Both the position numbers and the translations under genes were made by a program. DNA of 42,506 nt from Actinomycetes bacterium (GTDB lineage Bacteria; Actinomycetota; Thermoleophilia; BMS3ABIN01), in NCBI GenBank assembly GCA_021787475.1, contig JAJYLW010000016.1, forward strand, positions 1 through 42,506. The letters are read 5' to 3'. Below the pieces are notes generated by a model. The model ran no database searches. It worked only from the letters and a program-made list of their open reading frames with translations, and had not been told where the DNA came from. Position 1 is the stretch's first letter. Each line of letters begins with the position of its first letter. Shown piece after piece: positions 22,552 to 31,863 of the stretch.

Positions 22552-24828
22552 TCATTCCCAGTTTAGAACAAGGCCTTTCTGTTTCTGCAGGTGGCTCTTG
22601 AAGTACTCGATCACCTGCCTCCGCCTGTTCAACCCAATTTTAAGAAAGATATTGGAAACATGCCTTTTGACTGTAGCCTCGCTAATTGACAGTTTCCCCG
22701 CGATTTCCATATTGCTTAACCCAGAGGCTATTTTTGTCAGGATTTGCTTTTCACGCCTGGTGAGCAACTGCCAGGGATCGACGACGGCCGTGTGGATTTC
22801 GGCAAGCTCTTTTCTGGCGACGGAGCGGACATGAGAGTCTTTATCACGCAGAAATGGCCGAAGCGTCTCCGCGGCCGCCGGCCCGGCCGCCGCCGCAAAA
22901 GCAGCAATGGCGGCCGCTCTTTCCGCCGCCGGCTTGCCTGTCAGCAGGCGGGCCAAAAGCGGCATCGCTTCCTCCCCAATCAGACCAAAAATGTTTTTAA
23001 GGAAATCGCGCTCAACGTTGCATTCAAAAGCATAGGCCAATAATTCCACGTTGATTCTGCCTTCCCCGGCAATGAAGCGGCGATGCGATAAAGGTGCGGC
23101 AAGGCCCAGGGCGGCCTTGATATGCTTGCCCGCCTGCGCTTTTCTGCCGGTATGAAACGCCTTCCAGGCCCAGTGGAAATTACATTGGCATTCTACATAT
23201 TTGTAACCGTGGCGACGCGCCAGCGCAAAAGCAGCGGCAATCTCATTTTCGCCGGCATCGCCCAGCCCACTGCTAATTCTGAATTTGTCGGCGCCGATAT
23301 TTGCGAGGATGCCGGCATATTCAATCAGCCTTTTTTCACTGCTTCGGCAGCATGCCAGACTCTGCTCGTGGAGATCTAACGCCATGCAGAATGCGCCCAT
23401 CCGCCTGGCCTGCGTTCCCATGCGATTGGCCGTAAGCGCGCTGTAGCGAAGGCCTTTGTGATTCTCCGCCGCCCTGAACCGGTGCGCGGCCCTGGCAACA
23501 AGGTCTTTGGAGCCGGCTGGCTCGGCTCTGTTGAAATTAATATGCGCCTGAGCAAGGCAAAGCCAAGGGTGCTTTATCTGTAAACCTGGGGGAATTTTTT
23601 CCAGCCAGTTCTCGACTGTCTCAAGGCTTTCCGCTTCGACCAGCCCGGCTGCCAGCCCCTCTGCCAAACTGGCGGCACAGTCAAAGTCTTCCGCCTCGAT
23701 GAAGTGATGAACTGCTTTGCGGACATTGCCGGCGCCGGCATACGCGCGCGCAAAATTGCGGTGCAATTTACTTATTTCCGACCTGGAATGAACCTGTTTC
23801 AGTTTATAAACAAGAAACTCGCGAAACAGAGGCTGGATGCTGAAAGTTGCATCAGGCTCATCTGTGGCGGTTATCAAACCAGACAATTCGGATTCATTAA
23901 CAAACAATCCCTGCCCAGTTTCTATTCCGGCCAAAGCGCAAATGGCGGGCTCAACCGGTTCGACCAGCGAGCACTCCATGAAAAAATTGCGGCGCCACGC
24001 GTCGAGGCCGTTCCAGATTTCGGTCAGGTAGCCATTGAGCGCATCCGGACGATTGATCAACTCTGACACTTTTTCAGCAAAGGCATTCCTCCGTTCGGTC
24101 AGCTCCGCTCTTATAATGTCAAGAGGGGCGGGCCAGCCTCCGCCAGCCTCATGCCATGCCATAATCTCCTTTTCGGTCCAGCGCATCCCTGCCGCCGGGC
24201 GGAGGAATGCAGCGGTCTCTTCAGGGGTGAACTTGAGATGCGACTGATTGATTTCGACCACTTCACGTGCCGCGCGCAAGCGGCCGATGCCCAGATTTGG
24301 CCTCGATCTGGCAGCAACATACATGCGGCTGCCGCGGGGGAAATGGCCAAGCAGGTGCCGGACAAATGCGATTGTCTCAGGGCTGTCATTGACCATCTCT
24401 AGGTTATCGAAAAACAAGGTCAGCGGTATTAAAGTCTTTTTGTGCAGTTCCTGAACAAAATCAAAAGGCGATTCGGCCGCACCCTCGCCGCTGTCTAGCA
24501 GCCCTCGGTAAACTTTTTCCTCGAGGCTGCCTCCAAACCCGGGTTGAAGACGGCGCGCTGCTAAAATGAGACTTAAAATAAAATTGCGCAAATCGCGGTC
24601 GCTGTCCTGAAATGAATGAAAAATTGAATTGCCGCGGCAGCGGCTTTCAAGTTGTTTTAAGAGTGTTGTTTTGCCAAATCCAGGGCCGGCAGTAATGACC
24701 ACCAGGCTCTCATCGTTTACTCCCAGAACCTGTCTTTCCAGCCGCAAGCGAGTCAGCAAACTTGCGCCGGCAGGTCTTCCTTTTCTATATTTAATTGGGC
24801 ATTTCATGAAACAAGCATGCAAAGGCAT
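22552..24828 (-). CDS. MalT-like ATPase-TPR-LuxR regulator with HEAT module (2)
   Basis: This paralogue of the downstream gene has 758 residues. The NTPase has Walker A AGPGFGKTTL (47-56) and Walker B LTLFFDNLEM (about 134-143). A shorter helical repeat region (about 340-600) is followed by HEAT-like units (about 610-685; EEAMPLLARLLTG, LRPFLRDKDSHVRSVARKEL). The LuxR HTH is at about 692-750 (LTRREKQILTKIASG, VKRHVSNIFLKIGL). It is about 180 residues shorter than its neighbour, mostly in the TPR section. The ATG at 24828 has no ribosome site; the internal ATG at 24807 is an alternative. It is the first gene of the pair and has a good promoter 40-68 bases upstream. Confidence 0.9.
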   Translation of the reverse strand: MPLHACFMKCPIKYRKGRPAGASLLTRLRLERQVLGVNDESLVVITAGPGFGKTTLLKQLESRCRGNSIFHSFQDSDRDLRNFILSLILAARRLQPGFGGSLEEKVYRGLLDSGEGAAESPFDFVQELHKKTLIPLTLFFDNLEMVNDSPETIAFVRHLLGHFPRGSRMYVAARSRPNLGIGRLRAAREVVEINQSHLKFTPEETAAFLRPAAGMRWTEKEIMAWHEAGGGWPAPLDIIRAELTERRNAFAEKVSELINRPDALNGYLTEIWNGLDAWRRNFFMECSLVEPVEPAICALAGIETGQGLFVNESELSGLITATDEPDATFSIQPLFREFLVYKLKQVHSRSEISKLHRNFARAYAGAGNVRKAVHHFIEAEDFDCAASLAEGLAAGLVEAESLETVENWLEKIPPGLQIKHPWLCLAQAHINFNRAEPAGSKDLVARAAHRFRAAENHKGLRYSALTANRMGTQARRMGAFCMALDLHEQSLACCRSSEKRLIEYAGILANIGADKFRISSGLGDAGENEIAAAFALARRHGYKYVECQCNFHWAWKAFHTGRKAQAGKHIKAALGLAAPLSHRRFIAGEGRINVELLAYAFECNVERDFLKNIFGLIGEEAMPLLARLLTGKPAAERAAAIAAFAAAAGPAAAETLRPFLRDKDSHVRSVARKELAEIHTAVVDPWQLLTRREKQILTKIASGLSNMEIAGKLSISEATVKRHVSNIFLKIGLNRRRQVIEYFKSHLQKQKGLVLNWE

Positions 24829-24867
24829 TACGACTGGAAAGATGACGAAGCAAAACGCGGGTATCCA

Positions 24868-24896
24868 ACTATAATCTGATTCAGGTTGTTTGTCTA
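24868..24896 (-). promoter_or_regulatory. Promoter of tandem LuxR regulators
   Basis: On the minus strand, TAGACA (24896-24891), a 17-base spacer and TATAGT (24873-24868) form a strong vegetative-type promoter. The predicted start is about 30 bases upstream of the ATG at 24828. Confidence 0.65.
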
Positions 24897-24959
24897 TCAG
24901 ACTTCAGTTGTATATGAAAGACAAAAAAGGTGTAGAAAGACAAGTTTACAAGTTAAATT

Positions 24960-24998
24960 TAGAATAAAAGGGCCCTGCCGCCTCCGGCGGCAGGGCCC
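24960..24998 (-). terminator. Terminator of cold-shock gene
   Basis: A perfect 13-bp stem (24970-24982 with 24986-24998, core GGGCCCTGCCGCC) around a 3-base loop is followed on the minus strand by TTTTATTC. It lies 22 bases past the csp stop codon. Confidence 0.88.
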
Positions 24999-25019
24999 TC
25001 CGAATTCCCCTATAATCCC

Positions 25020-25220
25020 TCAGAGCGGGACTACATTTGAAGCCTGCAGGCCCTTTGCTCCTTCAGTAACTTCGAACTCGACCTTCTGACCCTCATTAAG
25101 AGTTTTAAAACCCTCGATCTGGATCTCAGAGAAGTGCACGAACAGGTCATCGCCGTCTTCTCTCTCGATAAAGCCATAGCCCTTTTCGTTACTGAACCAT
25201 TTTACGGTTCCTTCTGCCAA
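25020..25220 (-). CDS. csp: Cold-shock domain RNA chaperone
   Basis: This 66-residue CspA-family protein melts RNA secondary structure. RNP1 (KGYGFIE) and RNP2 (LFVHFSEI) are intact, and the fold is complete from AEGTVKWF to ASNVVPL. An open frame extends to 25265, but the TTG at 25220 is chosen. It gives the standard CspA length and N-terminus ([10 protein letters not shown]), with purine-rich ribosome sites (GGAGGGTAGGA) directly upstream. The upstream 300 bases (25221-25522) are AT-rich and contain a stable hairpin. A long cold-responsive leader is plausible. Confidence 0.95.
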   Translation of the reverse strand: MAEGTVKWFSNEKGYGFIEREDGDDLFVHFSEIQIEGFKTLNEGQKVEFEVTEGAKGLQASNVVPL

Positions 25221-25281
25221 CTTTCCTACCCTCCCATCTGACGCCCCGCGCAGCCGCACGCCCAACTGCTAAACATTAGCC

Positions 25282-25305
25282 CTGCCGGAAAAACATTCCG
25301 GGCAG
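25282..25305 (-). promoter_or_regulatory. Hairpin in presumed csp 5' leader
   Basis: CTGCC-GGAA and TTCC-G-GGCAG pair around AAACA, with one bulged base. It lies 62 bases upstream of the csp start in an otherwise AT-rich region. It may be part of a temperature-responsive leader, or a terminator facing upstream transcription. No clear promoter could be fixed. Confidence 0.35.
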
Positions 25306-25522
25306 AACATTGGTACAGCAAAACACTACTACATTATTAAAGGCTTGTAAACAAATTTGATGAAAATCTTTTCCTGATAACTGGATAAATAATGTCAAAA
25401 AACATATATTGCAAAGGAGAAATGCGGCCCGTCTGGAAGACGTGATTGCGTTAAGCGCGGGCGGGTTTGTCCTCATAATAAACATGGCCACCGGACAAAG
25501 ATGATTACGCGGCCAACTTCTT

Positions 25523-27061
25523 GTGTTGACTGCTTGGACTCTGGAGAAACCGGTTAACCAAAAAAATAACCCCAATATCGTCCTGGCCGTGCTCTGCACG
25601 GGCATATTTCTGGCCGCCGTTGATCAGACAGTTGTCGTCACCGTACTTCCACAGATAGTCAGTGACCTCCAGAATGGCTTCAGCTCGGCGGGCGTCGAGC
25701 GCGCCGGCTGGATCGTGACTGCGTATCTGACCGGTTATACCATCATGCTGCCGTTAATGGGCAGGGTTGCGGACCTGCACGGTCATCGCCGCACCTACAA
25801 TCTGGCAATGGCCATTTTCGCCGCCGGCTCGCTGATGTGCGCCCTCACTCCCAATCTTTTTTTCCTGGTGGGCTTTCGGGCGATCCAAGCTGTCGGTGGC
25901 GGCGCCGTTTTGCCAATCGCCCTGGCTGTTGTGGGCGACAGGTTTCCGTCCGGAAAACGGGCGCTCGCCCTTGGCATTATCGGGGCCGCGGCGGAGGCCG
26001 GCGGTGTGCTGGGACCCCTTTACGGTTCGCTCATCGGCCAGTATCTTGGCTGGCGGGCGATTTTTTACTTGAACATCCCACTGGTGCTGCTCATCATCTG
26101 GCTGATGCGCAGGTATGTTGCTGAAAGCGGGCGCCGCGGCAGCCGCGTGGACTGGCGCAGCGGCGCCCTCCTGGCTGCCGCCCTGGGGCTGGCAACTGCC
26201 GGAGTATCCGGGGCTAGAGAGGCTGGCTGGCTTGTCTTTGGCGGACCACTGCTAGCCTTATCAATTGGGTTTCTGGCCGGCTTCATCTTTTCCGTTAAGC
26301 GGGCCGAGCATCCTTTGATAGATTTTTCCATGTTCCGAAGCCGCTCCTTCAGCGCCGCCAACGCCGCCCATTTTCTGCTGGGGGTGGCCTTGATCACGGC
26401 CCTGGCGCAGGTGCCTGTGTTTGCTTACAGCGCCGGCTGGCCCGAGACGGCGGACGTCTCTCCTCTGCGAGGCGGCCTGCTGCTGATTCGCCTCACCTTG
26501 CTAATTCCTGTAGGTGCAGTGCTGGGCGGGCTGCTGAGCGCCAGGGTCAGCGGCCGCCTGGCTGCAGTGGCCGGTTTTTGCCTTAGCGCCTTCGGACTCT
26601 GGCGGCTGAGCATGTGGCAGACAACCGTTGGCGACCTCAGGCAGACATTCGACCTGATGACGAGCGGCATTGGCTTCGGCCTCGTGATCGCCCCCATCTC
26701 GCTGGCGGCGATCGAGGCGCTTCGCAGAGACCGGCTGGCCTCCGGCGCCTCCGTTCTGACGGCCTCCAGGATCACCGGGATGGCAGTGGGCCTGGCTGCC
26801 CTGAACAGCTGGGGGATCACTGATTTTGAGAGCACAATGTCGCGTTTCCCGGCCCCTCTGCCACAGATAGGAGAGAGTTTCTCGACCTATCTAAACCAGA
26901 TAAGCGCTTGGGAGCACCGCAACATAATTACAATTCTGGGTGTTTTCAGAGACTTCTTCCTGATCGCCGCTGCCGCATGCCTGCTTGCAGTTATTCCGGC
27001 GATTCTCCTTTTTAGCGGCAAACGGCGCCCGGCCGGGAGCAATGAAGACGGCTTCGATTAA
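25523..27061 (+). CDS. MFS drug exporter, DHA2/EmrB-like
   Basis: This proton-driven exporter of the major facilitator superfamily has 512 residues and about 14 predicted membrane spans. Motif D1 (AVDQTVVVTVLPQIV, near 30-45) and motif A (GRVADLHGHRR, about 88-98) are clear. Motif C (AAEAGGVLGPLYGSLIGQYLG, given loosely, about 160-180) places it in the DHA2 class, together with the WRAIFYLNIP signature. Substrate cannot be predicted. The start is not firm: GTG 25523 and TTG 25526 are adjacent and neither has a ribosome site. It is monocistronic and divergent from csp. Confidence 0.9.
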   Translation: MLTAWTLEKPVNQKNNPNIVLAVLCTGIFLAAVDQTVVVTVLPQIVSDLQNGFSSAGVERAGWIVTAYLTGYTIMLPLMGRVADLHGHRRTYNLAMAIFAAGSLMCALTPNLFFLVGFRAIQAVGGGAVLPIALAVVGDRFPSGKRALALGIIGAAAEAGGVLGPLYGSLIGQYLGWRAIFYLNIPLVLLIIWLMRRYVAESGRRGSRVDWRSGALLAAALGLATAGVSGAREAGWLVFGGPLLALSIGFLAGFIFSVKRAEHPLIDFSMFRSRSFSAANAAHFLLGVALITALAQVPVFAYSAGWPETADVSPLRGGLLLIRLTLLIPVGAVLGGLLSARVSGRLAAVAGFCLSAFGLWRLSMWQTTVGDLRQTFDLMTSGIGFGLVIAPISLAAIEALRRDRLASGASVLTASRITGMAVGLAALNSWGITDFESTMSRFPAPLPQIGESFSTYLNQISAWEHRNIITILGVFRDFFLIAAAACLLAVIPAILLFSGKRRPAGSNEDGFD

Positions 27062-27213
27062 ACAAAACGATTATCCAACTCGATCAGGATAACCGGAGAA
27101 ATGTAAAATTGCGAGGGGGTTGATGAGGTCCGGCCGCAGGGAGGCAGGAGCGGAGCAAGGAGGACGGCAGCGCCCACGTAAAGGTTTCTTCCGGCGAGCA
27201 TGTCTGAGGCCCA

Positions 27214-27282
27214 GAGCCTATCCCATGAGGCTGTTCGTAGTGAGGGCGGGCCGCAGCAGAAAATGCCTAATGGGATGGGCTC
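27214..27282. repeat. MITE-like imperfect inverted repeat
   Basis: The arms GAGCCTATCCCATGAGGC (27214-27231) and GCCTAATGGGATGGGCTC (27265-27282) match at 16 of 18 positions when inverted. The right arm plus adjoining bases is nearly identical to 2559-2592 in the opposite orientation. The 378-base gap 27062-27439 holds this element and GC-rich sequence with no convincing gene. It could be a miniature transposable element, paired transposon ends or a structured RNA. Confidence 0.55.
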
Positions 27283-27400
27283 TTAAAAGGGCCGAGTTGC
27301 GGAGCCGGTAGAATAGTTTCGCCAATGGATGTTCGCCGTCCGCCGCCGCGGAGCCGGCCGGACATAGGCAGAGCGAGGCAAGCCCGCGAGCAGTTTCCTG

Positions 27401-27420
27401 AATAAACTGGATGATCAGTT
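27401..27420 (-). terminator. Weak terminator candidate after hydrolase gene
   Basis: AACTG and CAGTT pair around GGATGA about 20 bases past the stop codon of the minus-strand hydrolase gene, followed by TTATT on that strand. The stem is only five pairs. Confidence 0.25.
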
Positions 27421-27439
27421 AAACAAAGGAAGAACCATG

Positions 27440-28111
27440 TTATTCCCGGCCGAGGCGCTTCTGAAACCACCGCGCCGCCAGACGGGAAACTTCCTCAAGC
27501 GCCCCCGGCTCCTCAAACAGGTGAGTAGCTCCGGGCACAACTTCCAGCGCTTTCTCCGTACTTAACTGTATCAAGGCTTCGCGGTTCATACCGATCACCG
27601 GCATGTCGTTACCGCCGACGATCAGCAGAGTCGGCGCCCGCACCCGGGAAAGATATGAGCCGGCCAGATCAGGGCGTCCGCCGCGCGACACAATCGCCTT
27701 TACTGCCGCAGGCCGCAGCGTCGCCGCAACCAGCGCCGCGGCAGCGCCTGTGCTGGCGCCAAAATAACCAATCTCCAGCTCCCTGGTTTGAGGCTGGGAC
27801 AAAAGCCAGTCCGTCGCGCTTACCAGCCTGCCCGCCAGCAGCTCTATGTCAAAACGCAAATGTCCTGTTAATATATCGACGCCCTCCTCCTCGACAGTCA
27901 GAAGGTCAATCAGGAGCGTCGCCAGGCCTTCCCGGTTCAGGGAAGAGGCTACCTGACGGTTCCGGGGGCTCAAACGGCTGCTGCCGCTGCCATGAGCAAA
28001 CAGCACCACGCCGCCCGCACCGTCCGGCACCGTCAGACTGCCCTCCAACGACACCCGACCGGAGGGGATCCGAGCCAGCTTCTCTGAGCTTGTCCTGCCT
28101 GTCTGCGCCAC
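27440..28111 (-). CDS. Alpha/beta hydrolase, dienelactone hydrolase-like
   Basis: This 223-residue cytoplasmic hydrolase has the nucleophile elbow GASTG (Ser at about 119), an oxyanion region FAHGSGSSRLSPRN (about 38-51), an acidic residue in LLIVGGNDMPVIG and the catalytic His in GATHLFEEPGAL. This subfamily often occurs fused to, or beside, phosphoribosyltransferase-like domains; none is present here. The substrate is unknown. The start is the GTG at 28111, with only a weak ribosome site; no better in-frame codon precedes the first strand. It is transcribed alone, downstream of a terminator that ends the AMIN-like lipoprotein gene. Confidence 0.85.
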   Translation of the reverse strand: MAQTGRTSSEKLARIPSGRVSLEGSLTVPDGAGGVVLFAHGSGSSRLSPRNRQVASSLNREGLATLLIDLLTVEEEGVDILTGHLRFDIELLAGRLVSATDWLLSQPQTRELEIGYFGASTGAAAALVAATLRPAAVKAIVSRGGRPDLAGSYLSRVRAPTLLIVGGNDMPVIGMNREALIQLSTEKALEVVPGATHLFEEPGALEEVSRLAARWFQKRLGRE

Positions 28112-28219
28112 AACCAGCCTCCGGGAAAATAATGCACCACAAAGATGATTGCCGTCTTGCGACAGTTTAAACTCACGACTTTCAGCTGGAGCGGGACCTG
28201 CGAATGCAGGTGTGAAGTG

Positions 28220-28245
28220 AAAAAATTGTCCGACGCCTGGCGGAC
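28220..28245 (-). terminator. Terminator of AMIN-like lipoprotein gene
   Basis: On the minus strand, GTCCG-CCAGGCGT-CGGAC is followed by AATTTTTTC. It begins 24 bases past the stop codon at 28269. Confidence 0.7.
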
Positions 28246-28268
28246 TTTACCCAGCCGCACCAGCCTGG

Positions 28269-28880
28269 CTATTTCGGTATGTCTATTACTATCCGCCCGG
28301 GAGAACCGAGGCCGGCTAAGGCATATGCGGAAGGCGCGGACAGGTTGATGACGTAAGTTAACGATTGATCGTCTTTCCCGGGAAGCCTGTTGATGCTTGT
28401 TGCTGAACTGTCTCCGGTTTTCAGCGCCGTTGCCTTCGCGCTGGCGCTGCTGCCTATGGAACGAATCCCCCCCAGGACAACCTTGATCTGTTTGCCATCC
28501 GCAGAAAGCGACGCCTGCGCATGCGGAATTTGTAGCAGGGGCTTTCCGTCGGGAGTCGCCATTTCAAAAACAACGCGGAAGAAAGAACCATGGCCGGACC
28601 AGCGAATATTTTTCAGTTGCAGCCCGTCAATAAGCATGCCGACGGATTGAGAACTCCTCGAGAAGGGACCGTAGGGCCCAGGCTGCTCTTGAGCCTGACT
28701 TGCGCCCTGTGGCGCGGGAGTCGGCAGCGGCTTCTCGGATGACCGGGCGCCGCCTGTAGAAGCAACGGTTGCCGCGCCGCCGCCTCCTCCGCAGCCAGCC
28801 GCGAGCAAAAAGGCGGTCGAAACCAGAATGAGCGCCGCCAGCGGCGCCCCGGGGTACCTCGGGATCATCATGAGCTGCAT
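28269..28880 (-). CDS. AMIN-like domain lipoprotein
   Basis: From the ATG at 28880 the protein has 203 residues. A signal peptide ends in the lipobox LAAGC (Cys at about 29), followed by a Gly run and a Pro/Gln/Ser-rich linker to about residue 75. A beta-rich domain (about 80-203) contains IRWSGHGSFFRVVFEM and ends SPGRIVIDIPK. This matches the outline of actinobacterial AMIN-like lipoproteins, thought to bind cell-wall polymers. The frame is open to 28967, but the 28880 start has AAGGTG five bases upstream and gives a proper signal peptide. The function is inferred from the fold only. Confidence 0.75.
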   Translation of the reverse strand: MQLMMIPRYPGAPLAALILVSTAFLLAAGCGGGGGAATVASTGGARSSEKPLPTPAPQGASQAQEQPGPYGPFSRSSQSVGMLIDGLQLKNIRWSGHGSFFRVVFEMATPDGKPLLQIPHAQASLSADGKQIKVVLGGIRSIGSSASAKATALKTGDSSATSINRLPGKDDQSLTYVINLSAPSAYALAGLGSPGRIVIDIPK

Positions 28881-29126
28881 TCTACACCTTTTGACCCCGG
28901 GAATGGGAAGGAATGGGGACAAGGGAAAGGATCTGAACGAAGAAACAGGCAGAACGAAAAGCGGCAAGACAAAACCCCAAGGAACCTTCTCAGCCTGTCA
29001 TCCCTAGCTTCCGCTTTCGTTAAGTTTCACCGTACTCTGCGGCTTTTTTAGCTCCGCATTTCCTCCACTCCTCCACTTAACGCTTTTCGCGTCTGCCTCC
29101 AACCGGCCTGTCCGACTCCTTGGGGC

Positions 29127-29167
29127 TTTTATAAATATATACCCATTTCGGCGGAAATGAAATGGGT
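29127..29167 (-). terminator. Terminator of gap-pgk transcript
   Basis: ACCCATTTC and GAAATGGGT are exact 9-base inverted arms around a 9-base loop, followed on the minus strand by ATATATTTATAAAA. It starts 49 bases past the pgk stop. The rest of 28968-29126 shows no gene. Confidence 0.6.
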
Positions 29168-29215
29168 CAGCTCATTACAATTTGTGATAGACCGAACGCG
29201 AAGTTGAAGCTTGCC

Positions 29216-30394
29216 TTATTTGTCGGCAAGGACAACGATACCGGGCAGCTCTTTTCCTTCAAGGAATTCCATGGCGGCGCCGCCGCCCGTGGAAACGTGG
29301 TCTATCCGGCCGGCAACCCCAAAGGCGTTCACAGCCGCGACAGTGTCACCGCCGCCAGTAACCGTCAGGGCGGCGGCGGCGGCAACAGCCTCGGCAATCG
29401 CCCGGGTGCCTTCGGCGAAGGGCTCCATCTCAAAGGCGCCCATGGGACCATTCCAGAAGATGGTGCGGGCCGCCTCGACCTCGCTGACGAAGGCGGCAAT
29501 TGTGGCCGGACCGATGTCAAGACCCATCCATCCTGCCGGGATTTTATCAACCGGCACGACCTGCGTCCGGGCGTCAGCGCCAAAATGGCTGGCGACGACC
29601 AGATCGTCCGGGAGCAGGATTTTGCACCTCGATGCCTTTGCCTTTTCCAGGGCGGCCGCCGCGACGTCAACAGACTCTTCCTCAATCCTGGAAGCGCCGA
29701 CATCAATCCCCCTGGCTTTTAAAAAACCAAAACACATGGCGCCGCCAATCAGGATGGCATCGGCGAAATCAAGGAAACGGTCGATGACCCCAATCTTATC
29801 TGAAACCTTTACGCCGCCCAGGATTGTGACAAACGGATGCTCAGGATTGCGGGTCAGGCGAGACAGCTGCTCAAGCTCGCTTTCCACCAGCAGGCCGGCC
29901 ACGGCGGGCAGATAAGCCGCCACGCCGGTGGTGGTAGCGTGGGCGCGATGGGCGGCGCCGAAGGCGTCATTGACATAGATGTCGGCAAGGCTGGACAGCT
30001 GCCGGGCCCATTCGGGATCATTCTCCTTCTCAAGCGGAGTAAAGCGGCAGTTCTCCAGCAGCGCGACCTGGCCCGGGGCCAGCCTGTCCAGGCTCGACTC
30101 GACATCAGGGCCTGTGCACTCGTCAAGCTTCATTACCGGCGCCCCCAGAAGCTCGGAGAGACGATCCCCCACCGGATCCATGCACAGGTTTTTCTCAACT
30201 CCTTTGGGGCGCCCCAGGTGAGAGATGAGAATGATGCGGGCGCCATGCAGGCGCAGGAAATTAATCGTCGGCAGCGCCGCCCTGATTCTGGTGTCATCGG
30301 CGGCACGCCCGTCCTTTAGCGGCACATTGAAATCGACACGGACAAGAACGCGCTTGCCGTCAACGTCGATGTCCCTGACGGTCTTCTTATTCAA
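29216..30394 (-). CDS. pgk: Phosphoglycerate kinase
   Basis: This glycolytic enzyme converts 1,3-bisphosphoglycerate plus ADP to 3-phosphoglycerate plus ATP. From the TTG at 30394 it has 392 residues, the usual length. Conserved DFNVPLKDG, SHLGRPKG, LLENCRF, LGGVKVSDKI, NGPMGAFE and GGGDTVAAV motifs are all present, ending STGGGAAMEFLEGKELPG. The start is unclear. The frame runs back to a GTG at 30445, but codons between 30395 and 30427 lie in a heptamer repeat (giving NSEPGT-type residues absent from Pgk proteins). Neither start has a good ribosome site. It follows gap in the same direction; no tpiA follows. Confidence 0.95.
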   Translation of the reverse strand: MNKKTVRDIDVDGKRVLVRVDFNVPLKDGRAADDTRIRAALPTINFLRLHGARIILISHLGRPKGVEKNLCMDPVGDRLSELLGAPVMKLDECTGPDVESSLDRLAPGQVALLENCRFTPLEKENDPEWARQLSSLADIYVNDAFGAAHRAHATTTGVAAYLPAVAGLLVESELEQLSRLTRNPEHPFVTILGGVKVSDKIGVIDRFLDFADAILIGGAMCFGFLKARGIDVGASRIEEESVDVAAAALEKAKASRCKILLPDDLVVASHFGADARTQVVPVDKIPAGWMGLDIGPATIAAFVSEVEAARTIFWNGPMGAFEMEPFAEGTRAIAEAVAAAAALTVTGGGDTVAAVNAFGVAGRIDHVSTGGGAAMEFLEGKELPGIVVLADK

Positions 30395-30427
30395 AGTTCC
30401 GGGTTCAGAGTTCCGAGTTTTCGGGAA
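30390..30427. repeat. Heptamer-period repeat, copy D, at pgk start
   Basis: On the minus strand, AACTCGG-AACTCTG-AACCCGG-AACTTTG are four units in 7-base phase. The last unit contains the likely TTG start codon of pgk. The repeat therefore forms the pgk translation initiation region. Confidence 0.75.
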
Positions 30428-30508
30428 AACATGACAATTGTTCACTTGCTATCAAGGGCTATCAAGCAGTGAGTTCCAAGGTCAGCTCATTCTTTAATTT
30501 GACTTTTT

Positions 30509-30574
30509 GTCCAGAGTCCAAGTTCCAGAATCCGCTATCCGGTTTTGGGGATTAATTCCGATTCTAAAATCCGC
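30509..30574. repeat. Heptamer-period repeat, copy E, between gap and pgk
   Basis: AGAGTCC-AAGTTCC-AGAATCC-GCTATCC is followed by GGTTTTGGGG and further degenerate units (AATTCCG, AATCCGC). It fills most of the 188-base space between gap and pgk. A direct repeat of GCTATCAAG (twice, near 30449-30467) lies next to it. Confidence 0.7.
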
Positions 30575-30582
30575 ATACCCTT

Positions 30583-31659
<1,077 letters not shown>

Positions 31660-31687
31660 TCATGAATTCTGTACTTTGGCTAAGACT

Positions 31688-31735
31688 TATTCCAATATCC
31701 AAAGTCCAGTGCTCAAAATCCTGTTTTTAATCCCG
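31688..31735. repeat. Heptamer-period repeat, copy F, upstream of gap
   Basis: TTCCAAT-ATCCAAA-GTCCAGT-GCTCAAA-ATCCTGT lie in exact 7-base phase, followed by TTTTTAATCCC. It is in the 282-base gap between whiA and gap, in the presumed gap promoter region. Confidence 0.7.
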
Positions 31736-31747
31736 CGCAATTTTACC

Positions 31748-31780
31748 AAAAACCGGGTGGTGGATGGTAGACAACCAAAT
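31748..31780. repeat. Heptamer-period repeat, copy G (CCATCCA type, inverted)
   Basis: Read on the minus strand, TTTGGTTGTCTACCATCCA-CCACCC-GGTTTTT closely matches copy K at 37565-37616, which has TTTGTCTACCATCCACCACCC on the plus strand. The shared 20-odd bases show that these are dispersed copies and not chance simple sequence. Confidence 0.75.
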
Positions 31781-31863
31781 AATAAACTGATCATACAATT
31801 CGCTCGGCTTTCGTTGTCAGCTCAGGATGACAGCTCCCGAGGAACTTGATAATCAACAATAAT

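Noticed and set aside
27120-27311. 63-codon plus-strand frame after the MFS gene
   Set aside because: Arg-rich, spans the inverted-repeat element, and has no recognisable protein features.
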